From Pseudeuparius sepicola (lineage: Eukaryota; Arthropoda; Insecta; Coleoptera; Anthribidae), in the NCBI GenBank assembly GCA_963920635.1, contig OY987302.1:44767500-44831499 (forward strand): DNA of 64,000 nt, in the 5' to 3' direction. The notes under the pieces are model-generated. The model searched no databases and was not told the origin of the DNA. It saw only the letters and a program-made list of their open reading frames with translations. This document shows positions 57,702 to 64,000 of the stretch, piece after piece; the stretch's first letter is position 1, and each line of letters begins with the position of its first letter. The position numbers and the translations under genes are program-made.

Positions 57702-59086
57702 TACAGGGCGGTTCACTATAAATTGACACCCCCCCTTAACTTGTTAGTTTTTTACAAAAGTTTTAGATACTAATACAAAGTTTTTCGTGACGCCATTACA
57801 CTTTATACAGTGTGTTCTAGAAAGCCGTGGCAGACAGAACATAAAAAAGTTACATGTTCGCTCCAACCGTTCGTTCAGAACTGAGCCTTTTTTGTGAGGG
57901 ATTACTCCTTGGGCACAGACTAACGAGTAATACAGACAATTCCTTAGCGACATGTGTCAAAAGGAGACTCGCTTTTTAGCGAAATATCTTCTAAAGACAT
58001 GAATAATGGTGCATTTTATTTGATTTTACGTTAATCTACATAGCAAAGAGATTGTATTAGAACCAAATTTATTCTTAAAATACCGTTTGTCTTTCTGTAA
58101 ATTGAAATGGAGACTCGCTTATTTTTGACACATGTCCGTAAGGAGGCTTCTGTTGCAAAGCTATTTATTCTGTGCTTTGGGTCATAGGTTGCCATGGAAG
58201 ACAAATGCCAAATTATAGTAATAATTGTTGACAGTTCGCAACTATATTCACGCTTTAAAAAACAAAGTGGGCTATTTTAAGATTTCAGAGAAAAATGAAG
58301 AATGGAAATTGAGAGAAATGCGAAATTGTAAATAGTAACATACTTAATAAACTTCGTCAGATTTATCGTTTGAATTTTAATTGTTAATGAAAACGACAAT
58401 AACATTTAGAAAAAGGATATATATATATATTTTGTGGGGTGATTTAAAAACAAAATTTATTATGACAGACCAGGAAATGTAGAAACACTGAAACACTGAA
58501 AGGTAGAATTCGGGAAGGAATCCACATATTAAATACTGAACACAGCAATTTTATCGTCGACTCAATAAACAGAAAGTTAATAGCAAATAGCAACAAATGC
58601 ATTGAGCAAGATGGAGGCCATGTGGAGCATTTGTAATACGTATATATCCTTTTTCTAAATGTTATTGTCGTTTTCAATAAAATTAAATTTCAAACAATAA
58701 ATCTGACAAAGTTTAGTAATTAACTGTGTTACTATTTAAAATTTCTCATTTCTCTCAATTTCCCTTCTTAATTTTTCTCTGAAATCTTAAAATAAATAAA
58801 ATATACTTGCAAATTGTCAATTATTACTATAATGGCATGTCTTAAATGGCAACCTATGACCAAGGAGTAATCCTTCACAAAAAACCATATAACATATATA
58901 GATACTTCGTTGGAATCAGAAAAATGCGTAGAATTCAATAATCCAAAAATATACAAGGTGTTCTATTTAAAAAACATACGTTATGTCTGCCACGGCTTTC
59001 TAGAACACACTGTATAAGGTCCAATAGCGTCACAAAAAACTTTGTATTATCTATCTAAAACTTTTGTAAGAAACTTTTTTTCTAAC
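57702..59086 (+). mobile_element. Long-TIR mariner deletion derivative
   Basis: Inverted arms: 57,743-58,430 matches in blocks the complement of 58,630-59,086. The left end CAGGGCGGTTCAC resembles other CAGGG ends here; the right end is lost or degraded. Between the arms lies only the C-terminal piece of a transposase. An internal right-arm segment (58,890-58,970) resembles the arm of the element at 35,741-43,390 (CAGAAAAATGCG, CAAAAATATACA). Confidence 0.75.
58452..58636 (+). pseudogene. Mariner-type transposase C-terminus, relic
   Basis: Reads YDRPGNVETLK, then after a shift RIREGIHILNTEHSNF and KCIEQDGGHVEHL before a stop. This is the conserved end of DUF4817-type mariner transposases (compare CIEVNGGLFEQLL at 42,112). 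The catalytic domain is deleted. Confidence 0.8.
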
Positions 59087-59089
59087 TTT

Positions 59090-60590
59090 TTGTACCTAGC
59101 AACCACTTTCGCAGCTAGCAACCAAAATAACAGGGCACCTCGAACATTTGACTTTCGCTTTCGGGCCTGTTGGCGAGTATGTAAAGTGAACTTACTGGGT
59201 GGGAACAGGAAAAAATTATTTTATGTCAAGTAGGTAGTGTTTCTGTTAAACCTGAATATGAGACTGTCTCATATTAGGCACCCAATTTTAAAAATTTGAC
59301 TTTTTTCATAATTCTCATTTACGCAACAACTGTTAATATTTGGCAATCTTACATAAACTGCAGTGAAAATAGAAACTATATTCAACGTATAAATACTACG
59401 TACTTTCCTCTAATATACTTAGCATTTTGCTACTAATTATGAATGATTGTTTAAATTTCTAAATGAATTTATATAGGTAGGTACAAAGATTGATTGATTT
59501 GAAGAAAACGATCACGCAGTTAACTTTTTAGAGGTGTTTTGACTGCTGTATCAGTAGATATTAAATTGCCCATAAAATATAGTTATGGGACTGCTATTAC
59601 CGTTTTAACGACTAGAAATAAATCTCAAACCACTGGTTACAAGTTGGTCGTATTCCTACAATGCCCAAAGTGGTATTGAAGTTGTAATATTTATTTTAAT
59701 ATTTGCTACGGATGTTAGTTATAAATATATCGATAGTAGAATAGTAGCAGTTTTTAAAATACTAAACATTTCAAAATTAAAATGATGTTAGATAAATATG
59801 TGAAATTTAGATAAATATGTGAAATTTTACGTAAAATATATACAAGGCAAATAAGGTAGGTACTTAGTAAGTGGGTTTTCACCCTGGCTCTCTAACATTT
59901 TATAACGTCTAAATGTGTCCAACTAAAAATAAAAATTGACTTATTCTTTTTTTATAATTATTTATTTTTTACTGGATCTAATCAGTGACTATAGAAGGAA
60001 TTATAGTCACTGATCTAATGCAGTTAGGTTAGGTTATGTTAGGTTATGTCCTAATCAAATTAAAGTGTCTTTTAAGATTAAAGGAACTTTTGCAACAATA
60101 TTTATACAATGTTTCGATTGTTACTAAAGCTCCTTTAATTTTAAAAGGATACCTATTTTAGATTGTTTCTGAAAATGGGCCTTAAAGTTATATTTTTCTT
60201 CAGAAGCATGGTAGAAACAAACTTGCAAAATAAAATACATTTCCCCTAAAATGTCTTTGTGACGCAGTATATACGATTATCCTTGATATCTCTTCCCGCG
60301 AATACACAATAGAACATTTTCAACTACTTGGAAGTTAGCGCCAACTTACATTTTATGTTGTGTAAGGCATAAGCTTTTCATACATAATAATGCTTTTGTG
60401 TTTTATTTGGAAGATTGTGCACTGAGAGTGTTTTTAACAACTTTAAACTTTTGAAGTTTTTAGTGCTTCTATACAGTATTTAGTGTATGGTTACATTTTA
60501 AACTTTTTAAATATTAGAAAGATGAAGTTGAATTCGCCAGATTCTGAATGAGAATACTTATACTTCGCAGTATGTATGTTGTCGACTTCA
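59090..60590. other. AT-rich interval with two hairpins
   Basis: Hairpins at 59,979-60,022 (TCTAATCAGTGACTATA and complement) and 60,078-60,142 (ATTAAAGGA...TCCTTTAAT). Between them AGTTAGGTTAGGTTATGTTA is a degenerate TTAGG-like tract. No gene seen. Confidence 0.5.
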
Positions 60591-60591
60591 T

Positions 60592-61345
60592 ATACAGTGT
60601 ATCCAAGGATTGAGTTCACATAATGTATAGAACATAAGGTGTAAAAAACAAATTTTCAAGTTGAAATTTGAGCTTCTGCGAATGAGCCCTGCTTGTTTAG
60701 AAACTAATTTGTGACATAATTTTACTTTCGAAAAATCACGAATGCCTTGGAAATTATGAAGGAACTAATTTTCCACATCAGTAAAGTGCCCTTTTTGTAA
60801 GTTTTACGGCAAAATGTTATTAACGAAACTTGTTCAGAGTTCAACTGAAAAACTGAGTAGGTTTGCGAAATTTTGAAAGATTAGGCCTACTTTCATTTTT
60901 TAGCATTTTCCTCAATTTTTCTTAGAAAAGTGCATTTTGTGTAGTTTTCACATCAAAATGTTATTAAGAAACCTTGTTCACAATGCAAAACTGGATACGT
61001 TTTTTATGGGGTGAAACATACACAAGAAAATAGCTTTAATACAAAAGAAATAAAAAAATTTAATATTCTCAAGACCCTGTGAAATTTGCTGAAACTATCT
61101 GAGTAGGTATACCTCGTTGCATAAAGATTTTCAGTCAATTTCAGTATATAATACCGTCAATGGAGGAAGGAATCAATCAACGATAATACCTATCTCTTAT
61201 AACTTATAACAAACATGCTATTAATAGTTTTGCCATTTTTTTTAAAATTTATATAAGCAAGGAACACGCTGTGGGAGTCCTAAAAAAATCATTCTGCGTA
61301 ATGGCATATACAGTGTGTCCATGGGTTGAGTTCACATAAAGTGTA
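60592..61345 (+). repeat. Direct pair of CAGTGT ends 715 bases apart
   Basis: TATACAGTGTATCCAAGG with GAGTTCACATAA at 60,592, and TATACAGTGTGTCCATGG with GAGTTCACATAA at 61,307. Two truncated copies of one TIR, or termini of a tandem element. The CAGTGTGTCC start is shared with the element at 34,352. Confidence 0.55.
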
Positions 61346-61609
61346 TATAAAAAACAAACAAAAGTCATTTTTGAATCACAAAAATAGTACTGGTATATGA
61401 AACTTCACACAATTTAATTTCTTTCCTTAGTAAAATTAATTCTACATTACTGACTTTAAGCATAGACAAAGCAACACATAGACTGTCAGAACCATTGTTG
61501 AAATTTCCGCAGGCTACACCAAATATATAAAAACTAAGAACTACATTAAAATACGTATACCTCAACTTAGTATAGAGTCCTAAGAATTGTATGACATTAC
61601 AATTTATCA

Positions 61610-61735
61610 GTTTTAATTTGTTTTGGCTCCAAAATTAAAGTTTGAAAATTGGTGTAGCGGTTTTTTTTGCGTACGGTTTCAACAATGCTTCTGACTATCT
61701 ATAGCTCCTTTAATCTACGCTTTAACCGGTGACTG
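61610..61735 (+). repeat. Direct repeat G, copy 2
   Basis: See copy 1 at 52,390-52,505. Confidence 0.55.
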
Positions 61736-61852
61736 AAATATTGAAACTTCAAAATTGACAGGTTATTTATGCGCTATGATAATCGAAACATCGACAAAAA
61801 GTTTTTATTATTAATTTAATACTACGTATAGTCTTGCAACAAAGAAGGAAAA

Positions 61853-62116
61853 ATGCCATCTCTCAAAAAACCGTATAAAAGAACAAAGGCACTTAAACTG
61901 TTTGGAAAAATAAAAAGGCACTTACTTGGGACGCCGATATCCGGGCCGAACAAAGAAAACGAGACAACGCGAAAACAAAAGCTTTATGAATTAAGGCAAC
62001 GCAGTAACGAAGTTAGACAACCCCATCTCGGGCGTCTATTAAGTGCTTATCCCAATAAACTGTCATCCCCCGTGGGAGCGAATCTCCTCGCAGGGCTGAG
62101 GGCTGAACCCCCGTAA
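61853..62116 (+). CDS. Hypothetical basic 87-residue ORF
   Basis: The ATG lies in a good eukaryotic context (GAAAAATGC). The protein is rich in Lys and Arg (MPSLKKPYKRTKALKLFGKI) and has no cysteine, hydrophobic segment or known motif. Surrounding DNA 61,900-62,360 is GC-richer and unique in this window. It may be a small gene, a first exon, or a chance frame through a conserved non-coding block. Confidence 0.25.
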   Translation: MPSLKKPYKRTKALKLFGKIKRHLLGTPISGPNKENETTRKQKLYELRQRSNEVRQPHLGRLLSAYPNKLSSPVGANLLAGLRAEPP

Positions 62117-62631
62117 TTTACTCTCAGGACAACAATGTAAATTCACGAGGAACGTGAGCGGCATCTTCATATCCTCGCTCGCTTTACGACAGATTTCTTT
62201 TTTATTGTGCGTGTAGATAAGAAAAGGGCCCCTTGGATCTCCCAAATTATTCAGGGTTTCTTTTGGATTTTCGTTTCATTCTCGTTGGCCAATTCCAGTT
62301 TGCTCTTTCTGCTGGCTGTCCCGTGCAAAGGCCATTCAGATGCAAAAATGTCGCCTCTATTTTCAATTAAATTTTTAGAAATTTATTTCTCAAGCAGACG
62401 GAAATGTTAATCCTATTCCCTACTGCTTCTAGTACCTATACACATTATCAGGAATGGAGATTTATTTTTATAACCAGAGAGCTGGCGTCAAAAAAGTGTA
62501 AAAGTTTTCGGAAGGTTGATATTTCCAGATTGAGTTGTATATTAGTGATAGAGATGAGCCACTGTAGAGTCAGCAGTTCCGCGGTCGGGACACCTGGCGC
62601 TGGGAAGGTCGGAAAGGTGTAAAATTAATTG

Positions 62632-63757
62632 GCATCCCTAAACTGTTTTCCGAAAGCTCACAATTTGTATGTAATTACTGAATGTAATATTGAGCACGAA
62701 TCCAACAGGCAGATAGCAAAATAAGGGACGTATGGCGTCAGCACTACAGTATACATGCCCAAAAAGTGAAGTTTGAAAGCACTGTATTTTAAATATGGCT
62801 GGAACCTGGACCGACACAATTATATTAAAACCCGAGCGGCGCTATTATAGGTTACAGAGGGGTATTCTGTGGTTATAGGTATGTCAGTTTCTGAGGTTTA
62901 GAATGTTGCATATTTTAAATATCCAGCCTTATTGGCATTTACGTTATTTTTACGGTAACTAATTCCCTTTGCGGTCAATATTTCGCAGTTTCGTCATATT
63001 AACAGAGCTTTTATAGGTAGATTTGTTTGTGATAACATGAAATTTCCATTCTCATGAAGAAAAGCGTATGCACAGACCATTACATGAATTGCAGAAGAAT
63101 AAACACTATTTTGGAATTACGTGATGATCTATCCAACCAGTCAAAGAAGTGAGAATTCTGGATAATATTATATTTTTGAAGAGTATTTTGTAACGTATGC
63201 AAGAAATAAAGTACAAAATTTGTTCTACAGCCCCAAAGCGAACCAATGGTCCACTAAATATAAAGAAGAACCTGGAAAATCGAATACGTTCTATACTTAT
63301 TTACACTACAGCTAGCCATGGACTTCATTTCAAACCAAAAGGTACCAAACAATTCTTGCTTGCTTTTTAGACTCGCTTTTGTTAAGAAATCTAAGGAAAT
63401 ATGTCATGCAAACTTGTCAAATTAAAAGGACATAACAAACACTAATTTTATTTTATTACATTTTTTTATATATGAAATTCATTGTAACAGACATATTTGC
63501 ATGTTTTTATTTCCTACAAGTTTCTGCAGGAATGTTGTTTTAACATTAAACTACCCTGTCGATTTTTTTCGTCGTGTGGCGCCAATGGCGATCGCTTGAA
63601 ACAGCGCTATGCACAATGCACAGGTCTTTAATAGAGTGTTGGTCCAGCTGGAACATGTATTATCTTTATTTTGCTATCTGACTGTTGGATTCGTGCTCTA
63701 TATTACATTCACTAAATATATACAAATATTGAGCTTTTCAAAAACAGTTTAGGGATG
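62632..63757. mobile_element. Inverted-repeat element, about 1.1 kb
   Basis: Arms 62,632-62,723 and 63,662-63,757 are complementary: GGCATCCCTAAACTGTTTT, AATATTGAGC, CACGAATCCAACAG, CAGATAGCAAAATAA. The interior has no transposase. No clear target duplication. A non-autonomous DNA transposon. Confidence 0.75.
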
Positions 63758-64000
63758 CTACTTAATTTTATTTATTTATTTATTTATTTATAGGTCTTAC
63801 AGGAAAGAACCCAATTACAAGACAGGATAACAAATCAAATACAAATACAAATACAAATAATCTACAATTAGGACAACAAATAAAGGGAGCACAAATCTAT
63901 CACCTATTCCTACACAATAAATTAACATTAAGTTCCGAACTTTACATTTCCGATTTCAAACATCAAATTCCAAACTTTAAATTTCACACTTTTAATTCCA
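63758..64000 (+). repeat. Microsatellites and repeat head
   Basis: (TTTA)n at about 63,764-63,793, followed by GGTCTTACAGGAAAGAACCC and an (AAATAC)n run at 63,836-63,860. This composition is typical of the tail or insertion site of a non-LTR retroelement or SINE; the window ends within it. Confidence 0.5.

Noticed and set aside
1..64000. tRNA and rRNA genes
   Set aside because: I looked for B-box-like GGTTCRANNCC with a matching acceptor arm and for rRNA-like conserved blocks and found none convincing; a tRNAscan run would decide.

Overview
This is a eukaryotic, AT-rich nuclear window, almost certainly from an insect, with no complete ordinary host gene that I can recognise. Everything that clearly codes belongs to transposable elements: Tc1/mariner-type transposases with a DUF4817-type helix-turn-helix, THAP-domain remnants, a tyrosine-recombinase (Crypton-like) fragment, a Penelope-like reverse transcriptase fragment, and hAT elements recognised by terminal repeats and target duplications. 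Spliceosomal introns, interspersed repeats on both strands, and a short degenerate TTAGG-like tract at 60,026-60,050 fit an insect. I could not assign genus or order.

Layout. 1-3,100: THAP pseudogene, an exon-like ORF on the minus strand, inverted promoter-like blocks and a GC-rich block. 7.1-8.8 kb: a long-terminal-inverted-repeat (long-TIR) mariner relic with a hAT element inserted in its transposase; a second, full-length hAT copy with an 8-bp duplication lies at 11.4-12.4 kb. 13.8-15.8 kb: a duplicated segment. 16.4-18.7 kb: a broken DDE transposase split by other repeats. 22.1-23.0 kb: a large palindrome. 26.9-28.1 kb: a second hAT with a perfect 8-bp duplication. 28.5-36 kb: foldback elements, three of them placed end to end at TATA.

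The centre (35.7-43.4 kb) is a nested stack: a long-TIR mariner element whose transposase is split by a 0.7-kb MITE and whose right side received a second, apparently intact mariner element (39,105-42,683). That guest has TA target duplications, 34-bp TIRs and a three-exon, 353-residue DDD transposase with a GC-AG first intron. Both arms of the host inverted repeat carry the same MITE at the same position.

46-59 kb: three direct copies of a conserved, non-coding, non-TE-looking module (46.3, 52.7, 57.3 kb), interleaved with long-TIR mariner relics (47.1-48.5, 57.7-59.1 kb), two LTR-like minus-strand promoter/splice-donor modules (50.4 and 54.3 kb), the tyrosine recombinase fragment (51.7-52.2 kb) and the Penelope fragment with a hammerhead-ribozyme-like motif (55.2-55.6 kb). 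60-64 kb is mostly plain AT-rich DNA with a possible small ORF and an inverted-repeat element at the end.

The strongest candidate for something undescribed is the long-TIR DUF4817 mariner family with its deletion derivatives (foldback arms of 0.2-1.4 kb, residual N- or C-terminal transposase pieces, end-to-end insertion, tandem growth of an arm). The triplicated non-coding module comes second.
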